Source: Acetobacter musti
GTDB taxonomy: Bacteria; Pseudomonadota; Alphaproteobacteria; Acetobacterales; Acetobacteraceae
Reading direction: 5' to 3'
Assembly: GCF_011516835.1 (NCBI RefSeq)
Contig: NZ_WOTB01000004.1
Coordinates: 124,001-188,000 of the forward strand
Length of the DNA stretch: 64,000 nucleotides
The notes under the pieces are model-generated. The model worked only from the letters and a program-made list of their open reading frames with translations, ran no database searches and was not told where the DNA came from. How positions within the stretch are numbered: the stretch's first letter is position 1; each line of letters starts with the position of its first letter. The position numbers were made by a program, and so were the translations under genes. Positions 18,630-27,621 of this stretch are shown here, one piece after another.

Positions 18630-19895
18630 TCAGCTGTGCCGGGGTCTCAGCGGGAGCGCGGCCACCATCATCAGGGCGCCGAGAAGCATTCCGGTTGCCA
18701 TCGGAACGGGGGTGCCGGTCGGCATAAGCCCGATCAGGATGCCGGCCACCGACCCGAAAACGTACTGCATGGTGCCGGCCAGGGCTGAGGCGGCGCCCGC
18801 GACTTCAGCATGTTCGGCCAGCGCGCCCATGGTGGCGTTCGGATAGATCAGGCCGGTCGCTCCGAGCGTGACGACCATGGTTGCGATCAGGACGATGACG
18901 ACCGGCTGCAGACCGCCCTGCGTGACGGGGTGTTTCGCGACCCAGACTGACACCACCATGAGGGCGACGGCGCCGATGGCGGAGGTGAGGACCGAGACGG
19001 TGAGGATTTTGCCGGGGTCGAAGCGGCCCACGAGCGCTCCGTTGATCTGTGACGCTCCGATCATGAACACGGCGAACACACCGAACAGCATCGAAAAATG
19101 CAGGGGGGTGAACCTGAATACGACGATGAAGACTGCGGATGCGGCGGTCAGATAGCTGAATGACATGAAGGTTGAGAAACCGGCGATCAGGGCGTGGGAC
19201 AGAAAGTCCCGGTGGCTGAGGAGCGACAGGTATCGTGTGAGCAGGGTCATCGGGGAGAGCCGTGCCCGGCGCATGGGCGCCAGGGTTTCCGGCAGCACGC
19301 GGACCACGAGCAGGACGCAGATGAGGCCGTATGCCGCGGAGGCCCAGAAGATCACCCGCCATGAGACCCAGGTGACCACGATGCCGCCGAGCATCGGGGC
19401 CAGGATGGGGACGACGCCCATGACCATGACGAGTTTGGACATCATCCGCGCGCCTTCGCGCCGGTCGGGGACGAGATCGCGCACGCAGGCTGTCGGGATG
19501 ACGAGGCTGGCGGAGGCGCCGATGGAAGCGACGAATCGCGCGGCGCTGAAGGTCAGGATATCCGGGGCGGCGGCGCAGACGGCGGAGGCCAGCGCGAAGA
19601 TGGCGTTGCCGGCGATCAGCGGCATGCGCCGGCCGTAGCGGTCGGACATGGGACCGACGGTGAGCTGGCCGATGGCGAGGCCTGCAAACCAGATCGACAG
19701 GGTCATCTGCACGGAGCCGAGCGAGGTGTGCAGGGACCGCTCCATGGCCGGGAAGGCGGGGAGGTAGATATCGGTCGAGATCGGGCCGACGGCGGTCAGG
19801 AATCCGAGCAGGACGGGGAGCCACCAGGCCGTGGCCGAGGGGGTCTCATAGGTGCGGCCGGCCCCGGTAAGGGACGGGCGGACATCAGAGGCCAT
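18630..19895 (-). CDS. Bcr/CflA-family drug-resistance MFS transporter
   Basis: The 421-residue protein has 12 predicted membrane helices and the MFS loop motif GPMSDRYGRRMP after helix 2. The first helix region, GPISTDIYLPAFPAM, is diagnostic for the Bcr/CflA drug:proton antiporter group. It probably exports small toxic compounds from the cytoplasm. The ATG at 19895 has GGAG eight bases upstream. The 196-base gap upstream holds two GC-rich hairpins that could form a structured leader, but no known riboswitch was recognised. It lies between the histidine kinase gene and the TVP38 gene, all on the minus strand. Confidence 0.9.
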   Translation of the reverse strand: MASDVRPSLTGAGRTYETPSATAWWLPVLLGFLTAVGPISTDIYLPAFPAMERSLHTSLGSVQMTLSIWFAGLAIGQLTVGPMSDRYGRRMPLIAGNAIFALASAVCAAAPDILTFSAARFVASIGASASLVIPTACVRDLVPDRREGARMMSKLVMVMGVVPILAPMLGGIVVTWVSWRVIFWASAAYGLICVLLVVRVLPETLAPMRRARLSPMTLLTRYLSLLSHRDFLSHALIAGFSTFMSFSYLTAASAVFIVVFRFTPLHFSMLFGVFAVFMIGASQINGALVGRFDPGKILTVSVLTSAIGAVALMVVSVWVAKHPVTQGGLQPVVIVLIATMVVTLGATGLIYPNATMGALAEHAEVAGAASALAGTMQYVFGSVAGILIGLMPTGTPVPMATGMLLGALMMVAALPLRPRHS

Positions 19896-20091
19896 GCGGA
19901 CGCTCCGGTTTTCTGTTGGCTGTGAAAAGGTGGTGTAGGGTGGACGGAAACGGATTTGACCCCGTCAATCCGCGATGGCAGCCCTGCCGGGAGGGGAAGC
20001 CGGGTTCCCGGACCGGTGATCTGCCGGCGCTCTCCTAAGGCGTGAGGCCCCTGGCTGGCAAGTCATTACCCGCACGGATCAGAAGGACGGC

Positions 20092-20898
20092 TCAGGAAGA
20101 CGGGCGGATCAGTCCGGTTCCGGATGGAGCGGGTGTGAGCTCCGGCGCGGTGCGGCGCAGCAGCCACAGGCCGAGTGCTCCTGAAACGGCGAACAGCACG
20201 ATTGCGACGAGAATGCGGTCTGTGCCATCGATCTTCGCTCCCGAGCCAAGCAGCACGAAGATCATCGTCTGCGGCAGGCTGCCGATAAGGGTCGCCATGG
20301 CGAAAGGCATGGCTGCGATGCCGGATAGTCCGGCAAACAGATTAAGAAGCAGAGAAGAGCCGACCGGAAGAAGCCTCAGCGTGATGACTGACGCGAAGGG
20401 GTGGTGCCGTAATGTCCGCTTCATTCGAAAAAGCCGTGCCTTTATGCCGCGCCGCGCCTCCGGGGTTGCTTCGCTGCCTTCCAGGCGCCTGGTTGCCCAG
20501 GCGCGGCCGCCCCAGCGCGCCCAGCCATAGCAACTCATGGAACCGGCGGTGGTTGCGAGGGTGGCGAGGAATGAGCCTTCCCAGAAGCCGTAGGTCAGTC
20601 CGGCGGCGAAACACAGGATCTGCCTTGGCAGGCCGAACAGGCACCAGACTGTTCCGGCGAGGCAGAACAGGAGGCGCCCGGTCAGTCCGTGGCGGAGTGT
20701 TCCGGTATTGTCGAGAACATGTCTGAGGGCCGGGGTTTCGCGGAAGAGCACCGCGCCGGCGGTCAGCAGGAGCAGCATCAGGGCGGGGCGGATCAGGGTT
20801 GCGAGAAGCGCCGGCCGGCCCGCTTCGTGGTCCGGGTCTGTCTCGCCGCGACCGGCCTGTGAGCCATGCCGGGCATTCAGATCTGACGCTTTGTGCAT
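20092..20898 (-). CDS. TVP38/TMEM64 (DedA-superfamily) membrane protein
   Basis: The 268-residue protein has about six hydrophobic segments and the TVP38 core: FCFAAGLTYGFWEGS-like helix pair, an amphipathic region with RLEGSEATPEARR, and RLLPVGSSLLLNLFAGLSGI, the conserved SNARE-assoc domain block. Such proteins are now linked to lipid transport or scrambling at the inner membrane. The ATG at 20898 is chosen, with AAGGAGG about 14 bases upstream; the GTG at 20913 would overlap that site. It diverges from ctaA, sharing only 54 bases. Its Arg/His-rich N-terminal tail of about 40 residues is probably cytoplasmic. Confidence 0.85.
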   Translation of the reverse strand: MHKASDLNARHGSQAGRGETDPDHEAGRPALLATLIRPALMLLLLTAGAVLFRETPALRHVLDNTGTLRHGLTGRLLFCLAGTVWCLFGLPRQILCFAAGLTYGFWEGSFLATLATTAGSMSCYGWARWGGRAWATRRLEGSEATPEARRGIKARLFRMKRTLRHHPFASVITLRLLPVGSSLLLNLFAGLSGIAAMPFAMATLIGSLPQTMIFVLLGSGAKIDGTDRILVAIVLFAVSGALGLWLLRRTAPELTPAPSGTGLIRPSS

Positions 20899-20952
20899 CA
20901 GGCGCGGTAACACCTCCTTGCTCAGCGTTGCAAGTGCGCGTTAAACGGCGCC

Positions 20953-22080
20953 ATGCCTGATACGATTTCTCCCTCCTCCGCGACTGCCCGGACTCCTGAT
21001 GCGACCGTTATCGACGGGATGAGCATTCGCGACCGGCGGCGGGTTTCCAACTGGCTGCTGACCATCTGCGTCATGCTGCTGGGGATGATTGCGCTTGGCG
21101 GCGCCACGCGGCTGACCGGTTCGGGTCTGTCGATCATGGACTGGCGCCCGGTGACGGGGATGATCCCGCCGCTGAGTCATGCGGAGTGGGAGCGGCAGTT
21201 CGCGCTGTATCAGAACATCCCGCAGTACAAAATTCTGCATGACGGGTTCGGGCTGGCGGGGTTTCAGAAGATTTTCTGGCTGGAGTGGACGCACCGGTTC
21301 TGGGGGCGGATCATCGGGATCTATCTGATGGTGCGGCTGGTGATGTTCGCGGTGCAGGGCGTTCTGACGCGGGGGCTGATCATCCGGCTGGTGGTGTTCT
21401 TTGTGCTGGGCGGGCTTCAGGGCGCGATCGGCTGGTTCATGGTGGCGTCGGGCTTTCGCGAGGGCAGCACGGCGGTGGAGCCGGTGCGGCTGGTGCTGCA
21501 TCTGAGCGCGGCGCTGATTCTGTATGTCGCCATTCTGTGGACGGCGCTGTCAGTACGGTGGCCGCGGGCTGAGGCTGTGCCTGATCTGGCGGCCGGCCGC
21601 CGGACGCGGGGGCTGCTGCACGGGGCGCTGGGGCTGGTGGCGCTGACGATCATTGCCGGCGGGTTCACGGCGGGGACGCATGCGGGGTTTGTGTTCAATA
21701 CCTTCCCGCTGATGGACGGGCATCTGATCCCTGAGGGCTATGCGAAGCTGTCGCCGTTCTGGTTCAACTGGATTGCGAATATTCCGGCCGTGCAGTTCGA
21801 TCATCGTCTGCTGGCGACCGTGACCGTGCTGATGATCGGGGCGGTTGTGCTGTCGGGCGTACGGGCGAATCTTGGGCCGCGGGCTCATGCGGGTGTGGCG
21901 CTGCTCGGCTGGGCGGTGCTGATCCAGTATGCGCTGGGCGTGACGACGCTGCTGCTGGTCGTGCCGGTCTGGGCGGGCACGGTGCATCAGACCTTTGCGG
22001 CGGTGCTGCTGGGCATCGGGGTGTTCACGATGCATGCGCTGCGCGGGGCGAAGCGGGGGCGGGTGGTTTCCGGCGGCTGA
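20953..22080 (+). CDS. ctaA: Heme A synthase (CtaA/COX15, type 2)
   Basis: The 375-residue membrane protein has eight predicted helices and the COX15 signature [16 protein letters not shown] near residue 50. Conserved heme-ligand histidines are visible in [26 protein letters not shown] and TVHQTFAAV. It oxidises heme O to heme A for aa3- or ba3-type terminal oxidases. The ATG at 20953 is used; a second ATG at residue 23 is possible and the ribosome binding site is poor for both. No ctaB or oxidase subunit gene is nearby. It is the last gene before the repeat-rich island. Confidence 0.95.
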   Translation: MPDTISPSSATARTPDATVIDGMSIRDRRRVSNWLLTICVMLLGMIALGGATRLTGSGLSIMDWRPVTGMIPPLSHAEWERQFALYQNIPQYKILHDGFGLAGFQKIFWLEWTHRFWGRIIGIYLMVRLVMFAVQGVLTRGLIIRLVVFFVLGGLQGAIGWFMVASGFREGSTAVEPVRLVLHLSAALILYVAILWTALSVRWPRAEAVPDLAAGRRTRGLLHGALGLVALTIIAGGFTAGTHAGFVFNTFPLMDGHLIPEGYAKLSPFWFNWIANIPAVQFDHRLLATVTVLMIGAVVLSGVRANLGPRAHAGVALLGWAVLIQYALGVTTLLLVVPVWAGTVHQTFAAVLLGIGVFTMHALRGAKRGRVVSGG

Positions 22081-22753
22081 GAGGCCGGCGGGAGGCTGTT
22101 CGGCATCGGGGTCTGGTTTCTTCCGGGTTTTGTGGTGTGGTCAGGGGACGTGTCTCCGTGCTGCGGGTCCAGGGGTTTTTGTTGTGGGTTCGTTTCGGGG
22201 ACGGGGCGGCTGGGGGGCTGGGGGGCTGATTCCAGAGAGTTATGGACAGTTTTGTTTCTTTTGTGGAATGAAAAAGCTGTTTGTTTGCAAGTGGTTCGGG
22301 CTGAGTTTGACCAGATCAGGGGTGACTGTTTTCCAGATGGATGGGGGCAGGAGGGCTTGTTCCGGCAGGGCGGATGTGCGGTCTTTTGGTGGTTTCGGGG
22401 CAGGAGGACGTGTCTCTGCCGGGAAAGGCCAGAGGTTTTTCGTCCCGGGGATGATGAAAGGCTTCGGACAGTCCGAGGCTTTGCAGACGCAAGGCCTGTA
22501 GAGACGCGGTTTTCCGGGCTTTGTCCCAGGTTCTGCAAAAGAACGCGGTCTCTCTGATTCCGATATGTTTGTAAAATGGGATGAAAGAATCGTTGCACGA
22601 ATCGTGCCTTTGCGTGACGATTTTTTCGGATGTGGAACGAATCTGTGTCCGGGGAGCATGTAGTTTGCTTCCGATCGGCTCAGAGAACGGATGTTATACA
22701 AACGCCGTATGAAGCGTCGGCAGCCAGACATTCCGTTTCCTGGTCTGGAGGGA
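22081..22753. other. Non-coding stretch after ctaA
   Basis: No convincing gene is present. Open frames here read as low-complexity shadows. The segment 22514-22575 is a worn copy of repeat family A (GCAAAAGAACGCGGTCTCT aligns to the GCAAAGGGACGCGGTCCCT of better copies). The rest is G-rich on the plus strand and merges into the transposase relic. Confidence 0.6.
22514..22575 (+). repeat. Family A repeat, degenerate half-unit
   Basis: Sequence order matches family A (GGGCTTTGTCCC, then GCAAAAGAACGCGG, then GATTCCGATATGTTTG) but the hairpin arms no longer pair well. It is the leftmost copy seen in the window. Confidence 0.6.
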
Positions 22754-23257
22754 TTATGTAATCTGGCTGATTGCGGTGGTATTTCTGAGCGTGAAGTATG
22801 CGAATGCTGTGATGTGTATGACAGCGAGGACTGAAGCGTAGTGTTCGTAATCCCTCATGCATCTCCGGCATGTTTGATGATTTCGAATGTGATATTCTGT
22901 TTTTCAGGGGCTTGTGCCGTTTTTGATCCGGTATAGTTCTGATCAGCCCATGCCAGTTCGACATTTCCCTGAGTGGTCTGCGGAATGGTTTCAGCCAGTC
23001 GTCCGGCTTCTGCCCGTCATCTCTGTTTGTCGGGGTTATGTGTAAAGTCAGAAGATGTCTGGGGGTATCGGCCGCCATGTGTGGCTTCGGTTTTTTTCGC
23101 GCTATCATACCTGCTTCGGGGGCCGCTCTCCGGTGCAGATCGCAGCGTCCGGATGCAATACGCAGCATAATCCGCAGAGCATGATGGCGCTGTTCCGTGG
23201 CTTCTTCCATCAGAAGCTGATACGGAACAATCAGAGAGCGCACTCCTCGTCGCTGAT
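22754..23257 (-). pseudogene. Decayed IS5-family transposase with internal deletions
   Basis: Read on the minus strand in mixed frames, this shows pieces of an IS5-family DDE transposase in the right order: ISDEECAL, then YQLLMEEATEQRHHALR, then RTLRSAPESGPRSRYD, HMAADTPRHLLTLHITP, NVELAWADQNYTGSKTA and finally RDYEHYASVLAVIHI before a stop at 22754. The family's usual order is the same, but the stretch between HALR and RTL (about 60-70 residues) and the RRWVVER-containing stretch before RDYE are missing, and there are several frameshifts. At about 500 bases it is roughly 60 percent of a normal gene. It cannot encode a working transposase. Terminal inverted repeats were not identified. Confidence 0.75.
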
Positions 23258-23458
23258 ATCAGACTGATACGGTCTTAGTGCAGTAATCATCCATTTCTGC
23301 TGCGTCGGTCGTGCCAGAAAGTACATAACACTCTCTGGATATATTTCGGGTTAAGGTTGATATAATCGTCAAAATTTGCTTTAGAAAGAAGCGTATGCCT
23401 TGAAGATAGAAGAGCTGGCAATCAATCAGGCTGTTTTTCACTCTGGAGAGTAAATTTC

Positions 23459-24475
23459 TTGCAGAAGATTACAATTTCGATTGCTATGGCCACTTATAAT
23501 GGAGCGCTCTTTCTGGAAGAGCAGTTACGCTCCCTGGCTGAACAGAGTTTTCTTCCATATGAACTGGTTGTCTGCGACGATGGTTCCAGGGACGAAACTA
23601 TTGATATTCTGAGAAATTTTGCGCAGTCCTCTCCCTTTCCTGTGCGCATCCTGCAGAACGAGACCAATCTTGGTTACGCTGATAATTTCATGAAGGCTTC
23701 CGCTCTCTGTGAGGGAGACTATGTTGCCTTTTGTGATCAGGATGATATCTGGAATTCTGAAAAACTTGAGGTTGCTGCTAACGCGTTTATAAACAGTCAG
23801 GTCATGCTGTTTTCTCATGGCTGTCAGCTTATTTCTGCCTCGGGGGCAGCACTTCGGGATCCTGAATACGTAATACCGGATGGTTGCTATCGACTTGCAG
23901 ACCTTGATCCGCTGAACGCTTTTTTTGGATTTTCCTGTGTATTTCGACGCTCTCTTCTTGCATTGTGGGATTCCGGAAAACGCCCGATTGATTTAATAAG
24001 TGACGGGCGACTGCTGGCACATGATCGCTGGATATATTTTCTTGCAACAAGCACGGGTCTGGTCGTTTATAACTCTCGTCCGCTTGCGCTTTATCGTCAG
24101 CATGGGAATAACTTTGCTGGCAGTGAGGAATTCAGAAAAAAGAGTAAATTTTCAGTAATTAAAAGTGTTTTTTATAAATATAATAATTACATATACAAGA
24201 GAAGTGAAATTTCTCGTGTGATGAATGATGTTGTTATACATCTTTCTGAATGCGGTGAAGCATATGAAGATAATTATCTTCTTTCTGTTTACAAAGATAT
24301 GTCCGGGTTTTACAGATCAAGACTTGAATTGTTTCGGAAGCCTCGATTTTCTGCGCTTGTTGACGTATTGAAACTCAAATTTTCCGGGCTTTACGACTTG
24401 CCTCGGCGTTACAGCAACAATCGAGCATTCTGGGAGGATATTATCGCTATTATTATAGCGCGCCGCACAAAATAA
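23459..24475 (+). CDS. Family 2 glycosyltransferase, low-GC, probably horizontally acquired
   Basis: The 338-residue protein is a GT-A family 2 glycosyltransferase: SIAMATYNGALFLEEQL at the N-terminus, VVCDDGSRDET near residue 40 and the metal-binding DQDD motif in FCDQDDIW near residue 92. This is the rhamnosyltransferase-like type that decorates O-antigen or exopolysaccharide. There are no membrane helices. The start is a TTG at 23459 with GGAG about 12 bases upstream. The gene is much richer in A and T than its neighbours, especially its last 350 bases, and uses A/T-ending codons. It stands alone between two decayed IS5-family transposases, which supports acquisition by transfer. Donor sugar is not known. 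Confidence 0.85.
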   Translation: MQKITISIAMATYNGALFLEEQLRSLAEQSFLPYELVVCDDGSRDETIDILRNFAQSSPFPVRILQNETNLGYADNFMKASALCEGDYVAFCDQDDIWNSEKLEVAANAFINSQVMLFSHGCQLISASGAALRDPEYVIPDGCYRLADLDPLNAFFGFSCVFRRSLLALWDSGKRPIDLISDGRLLAHDRWIYFLATSTGLVVYNSRPLALYRQHGNNFAGSEEFRKKSKFSVIKSVFYKYNNYIYKRSEISRVMNDVVIHLSECGEAYEDNYLLSVYKDMSGFYRSRLELFRKPRFSALVDVLKLKFSGLYDLPRRYSNNRAFWEDIIAIIIARRTK

Positions 24476-24691
24476 TTGGTTCGTATGTCGTTAAAAAACT
24501 ATTAAATACTTCCGTATGCGGGAAGCGCACGTCTGTTGTCCCTGGGGCGTATTGTCAGTCAGGGTCCGGCGGCATTGGCCTTGTCCTCCATTCGATCTGT
24601 GATGTTTTTCCTTTTTGTCAGGAAGGAAGATGAACACGGAGTGATGGTCAATGGGAGCGGAAAAAGAGGATGGGTGAGGTCGGCGTCGTAA

Positions 24692-25023
24692 CTGACAACT
24701 GATCAGCGGGCCGGTATTGCCGACGCAGAACCTTTGCTGAATGAAGGCGTTCCCAATAGCTTATACCGCTGATTTGCTCATCAAAAAGTTCAAAGAACAG
24801 ACTGTCGTTCCGGTCATTTTATCAAAGAAGAACTACCGTAATACACGTAAAATTCGTTTCTCATTTTAAAAAGAGAGAAACGAAATCGAAGCTTCTTCGG
24901 AAGACTGAGGCAGTTCAGGAGCATCGCAATACGTTATGACAAGCTGAAATCATCTTTTTCTCAATGCCGTCCAGCTTGTTTTCGCCGCCATCGGTGTCAG
25001 CCGACGAAATGCCCAGGGTATGA
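24692..25023 (+). pseudogene. Decayed IS5-family transposase, C-terminal half
   Basis: Plus-strand fragments in shifting frames match the C-terminal half of an IS5-family transposase: LTTDQRAGIADAEPLLNEG (family form LTPGQ..DI..AEPLL), then AYTADLLIKKF, KEQTVVPVILSKKN, KERNEIE and RLRQFRSIAIRYDKLKSS, ending at a stop at 25021. At least two frameshifts and a missing N-terminal half make it non-functional. It differs in sequence group from the relic at 22754-23257, so the two are not a simple flanking pair of one element. Confidence 0.75.
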
Positions 25024-25067
25024 TATTCGACTGACCGCTATAAAGGTGAAACCGATTATATTACCTA

Positions 25068-25125
25068 AAGGTTTCCAAAGGCGAGCCTTTGGCGGGGTTC
25101 GGGGCGGAGCCCCCGGAGTGGTCCC
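25068..25125 (-). repeat. Family A repeat, half-unit
   Basis: CCAAAGGCGAGCCTTTGG hairpin followed by CGGGGTTCGGGGCGGAGCCCCCGG hairpin arms. It lies just beyond the transposase relic and before the SGNH gene. Confidence 0.7.
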
Positions 25126-25141
25126 CGCCGGGAGATGAAGG

Positions 25142-25783
25142 TCAGGTGTTGGCGTCGGTGCCGGGGGCGCCGGTGAGGTCGATGAGCCAGTGGGCGACGG
25201 ACTCGCCGAGGAGTTTGTAGCCGAAATCCTGCATGTGGAGGTTATCGGGGGAGAGGTCTTCCCGGGTGACGTTGTATTCGGCGCACCAGGATTTCATGCG
25301 GGTGTACCGGTCGAAGTAGGGGATTCCCATTTCGAGGGCGAGGGCGGCGGGGGCGTCGCGGAAGGGGGGGAAGGTGGGGCATTCCTCCAGCATTTTGCAC
25401 CACTGGGGGCCGATCATGGCGAGGTCGCTGCCGTGGCGGCGGAGGGTGTTCAGATCGTCGCGGGTGGTGTCGATAAAGTAGGAGACCGGGACGTTCTGCC
25501 AGGCGTCATTGGTGCCGCCCTGCCAGATGACGAGGTCGGCTTTGTCGTCGATGACCTGCTGAAGGCGGTCGTGCATTTCGCGGGCGCCGTTGCCGCCGAT
25601 GCCGCGGTTGATGACGGTGAGGCCGCCGGGCGCATAGGGGGCGAAGGTGCGTTCGAAGACGGGGCCGAAGCCGTGGTCGGGGGTGCTGGCGCCGACGCCT
25701 TCCGTGGTGGAGGAGCCGAAGAGGCAGATGCGGACGGGCTCGCCGGCGGTGAGGAGGCGGGTGAAATGCGGGAAATGCGTCAT
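25142..25783 (-). CDS. SGNH/GDSL-family hydrolase
   Basis: The 213-residue protein has the four SGNH blocks: block I LFGSSTTEG near residue 22 (GDS replaced by GSS, as in many members), Gly in RGIGGNGAREM, Asn in WQGGTNDAW, and the catalytic Asp/His pair in LSPDNLHM near residue 187. It is a serine esterase or lipase; related proteins act on acyl chains or acetylated sugars. No signal peptide is visible, so it is probably cytoplasmic. The ATG at 25783 has AGGAAC upstream. It is flanked on both sides by family A repeats and has no operon partner. Confidence 0.85.
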   Translation of the reverse strand: MTHFPHFTRLLTAGEPVRICLFGSSTTEGVGASTPDHGFGPVFERTFAPYAPGGLTVINRGIGGNGAREMHDRLQQVIDDKADLVIWQGGTNDAWQNVPVSYFIDTTRDDLNTLRRHGSDLAMIGPQWCKMLEECPTFPPFRDAPAALALEMGIPYFDRYTRMKSWCAEYNVTREDLSPDNLHMQDFGYKLLGESVAHWLIDLTGAPGTDANT

Positions 25784-25817
25784 GCGCGGGGGTTCCTGTG
25801 TGGTGATCCGTAAAAAG

Positions 25818-25885
25818 AGGCCAGGGCGCTGCCCTGGGACCCGGCAAAGGTCGGGGACCTTTGCAAACCGGTTTGCTGAATGAGT
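25818..25885. repeat. Family A repeat, compact half-unit
   Basis: CCAGGGCGCTGCCCTGG hairpin followed by GCAAAGGTCGGGGACCTTTGC hairpin arms and AAACCGGTTT. Lies upstream of the SGNH gene. Confidence 0.8.
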
Positions 25886-25952
25886 GCGGGGTGGGGCTGG
25901 GGGAGCCCTGCTGTCTGGCGGGAGTTATGCAGCGGCGACTGGCGCTGATTTT

Positions 25953-26072
25953 CGGAGCTTTGCCCCGGACCCCACAAAGGGACGTGGTCCCTTTGATCCC
26001 GGTTTGTCTGAATAAAAGCGGTGTCCGGAGGCCTGCGGCCTCTGGTGGGGGTTCGGGGGCGAAGTCCCTGAG
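25953..26072 (+). repeat. Family A repeat, two half-units
   Basis: GGAGCTTTGCCCC, then CAAAGGGACGTGGTCCCTTTG arms, GATCCCGGTTTGTCTGAATAAA core, then CCGGAGGCCTGCGGCCTCTGG arms and a final GGGTTCGGGGGCGAAGTCCC part. It fills the gap between opgC and the SGNH gene. Confidence 0.85.
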
Positions 26073-26086
26073 ACCGGAGCGTCATC

Positions 26087-27394
26087 TCACGCGGCTGCCG
26101 TTGCTGCTCTGGCTCGGGCGCGGGCCTCGTTGCGTTTGCGTTCGTAGACGACGGTGACGCCGTAGAGGATGGCGAGGCCGGTGACGTTGATGACGATCTG
26201 GAAAGGCCAGGCGTCGCCGAAGGTGGTGAAGATCAGGCGGCCGAACAGGTCGAGGATGGTGCCGACGGTGAAGACTTCGAGCGAGTGGCGGCCGCAGAGG
26301 GCGAGGGCCTGGCCGAGGCGGGTTTCGGAGAAGCGGCGGGCGAGGGGTGAGGACTGGACGAGGTAGAAGATGGCCATGACGTCGAGCAGGCGCAGCGGGG
26401 CGAGGGTGCTTTTGTCGGGCGAGGGGACGGCGAGGGGGGCGATGACGGGGAGGCCCCACTGCGCCCAGGGGAAGGCTTCGACGAGGGAGAAGGTGAGGTA
26501 GAGGCCGCAGGCGATTTTCAGCCAGGGGAAGGCGGGGAGATCGCCGTTGTGGCGGCCGGCCTCGATGGCGGCGGAGGCGCCGAGAACGAAGAGGAACTGC
26601 CAGGCGAGGGGGTCGAAATACCAGCCGTCGGGGTCAAGCCAGTTGGGGAAGTTGATGTCCGGGTTGATGTTGATGAGCGCCCAGAGGGCCATGCTGAGGG
26701 CGAGGGCGAGGAAGCGGTTGGCGCGGATGAGGACATAGAGCAGCGGGAAGGCGCCGAGCAGCACCATATAGAGCGGCAGGATGTTGAGGTTGGAGGGGAG
26801 GGCGTCGAGGAGGAGGACGCGCCAGAGGTCGGAGAAGCCGTGGGCGAGTTCGGGTTCGAGGAAATCGACAGGGACGGGGGAGTAATTGCGCCAGGTGCGG
26901 ATGGTGACGACGCAGACGATGAGCATGAGGGTCTGGGCGAGATAGAGCCGTCCGCAGCGTTTGGCGATGCGGATGACGGTGATTTTCGCGCCGTTTTTGG
27001 GGAAGCCGCGGCCGTAGGCGAGCCAGGAGGCGTAACCGGCGAGGAGGACGAAGATTTCGGCGGCGTCGGCGAAGCCAAGATTGCGCAGGGTGAGCCGGTT
27101 GAGCAGGTTCTGCGGCATGTGGTCGACGAACATCATGAGCAGGGCGAGGCCGCGCAGGGCGTCGACGCGGTGGTCGCGGGTGCGGGTTCTGTCCGCCGGC
27201 GCGGAGGCCGGGTTCGTGTCTGCGGCTTTACCGGTCGCTGCTTTGCCCGCCGCTGCTTTACTGTCCGTCGCACTGTCTGCTGGCGCCGTTCCGGGCGCGG
27301 CGGGGCGCCTGTCGGCGCCTGTGGCCGCGTCCGGTGGCGCGGAGCGGTCTGTCCCGGAAGCGGATAAGGAGACGGAGGAGGGCGAGAGCGTCAT
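26087..27394 (-). CDS. OpgC-family membrane protein
   Basis: The 435-residue protein has an N-terminal low-complexity region of about 75 residues rich in Ala, Pro, Thr and Lys (repeated KAA..GKAA), then a hydrophobic domain of about ten helices starting at RDHRVDALRGLALLMMFVDH. That block, with Asp-Arg-Gly-x-Ala and the following DH, is the OpgC signature, related to acyltransferase-3. OpgC adds succinyl groups to osmoregulated periplasmic glucans. No opgG/opgH genes are adjacent, so a different acyl acceptor such as an exopolysaccharide is possible. The ATG at 27394 has a GAGGAGG-like site only on the other strand, so the start within the low-complexity tail is uncertain. Confidence 0.82.
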   Translation of the reverse strand: MTLSPSSVSLSASGTDRSAPPDAATGADRRPAAPGTAPADSATDSKAAAGKAATGKAADTNPASAPADRTRTRDHRVDALRGLALLMMFVDHMPQNLLNRLTLRNLGFADAAEIFVLLAGYASWLAYGRGFPKNGAKITVIRIAKRCGRLYLAQTLMLIVCVVTIRTWRNYSPVPVDFLEPELAHGFSDLWRVLLLDALPSNLNILPLYMVLLGAFPLLYVLIRANRFLALALSMALWALININPDINFPNWLDPDGWYFDPLAWQFLFVLGASAAIEAGRHNGDLPAFPWLKIACGLYLTFSLVEAFPWAQWGLPVIAPLAVPSPDKSTLAPLRLLDVMAIFYLVQSSPLARRFSETRLGQALALCGRHSLEVFTVGTILDLFGRLIFTTFGDAWPFQIVINVTGLAILYGVTVVYERKRNEARARARAATAAA

Positions 27395-27621
27395 ATCCTG
27401 TCCTGCGCGTGCACTGTTCCGGGTGGGGGGTGGCGCCGCGCTGTATATCGGCTGGCGGCGGATGGATGGCCAGCATGGTTGCGCTTTCTTACACTACGGA
27501 TAACGCTCTGATGGCCCCATATTGCGTGCAGGGCTGTTAAGCGCGGCTGGCAGGCGACCCGGATTTTCGCCATACAGCCGGATGACGGACGCAACCGGTG
27601 ACACAGAAAAAGGGCATGGTC

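Noticed and set aside
19930..20040. Possible tRNA-Sec or riboswitch on the minus strand (GGTCAAATCC looks like an anticodon loop with TCA)
   Set aside because: The loop has eight bases, the acceptor and T arms do not pair, and no selenocysteine genes are seen; no riboswitch consensus fits.
22132..22731. Open frames on both strands after ctaA (for example 22132-22557 and the minus frame 22240-22731)
   Set aside because: Their translations share low-complexity stretches and pieces of the family A repeat (minus-strand DRV-type residues seen at other copies), so they are not genes.
22754..25023. Composite transposon made of two matching IS copies around the GT2 gene
   Set aside because: The two transposase relics belong to different IS5 subgroups and differ in remaining parts, and no matching terminal repeats were found, so a single composite transposon is not supported.
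25190..25813. Plus-strand frame of 207 codons
   Set aside because: Opposite the SGNH hydrolase; a Gly/Ala/Val/Glu-rich translation is a typical shadow.
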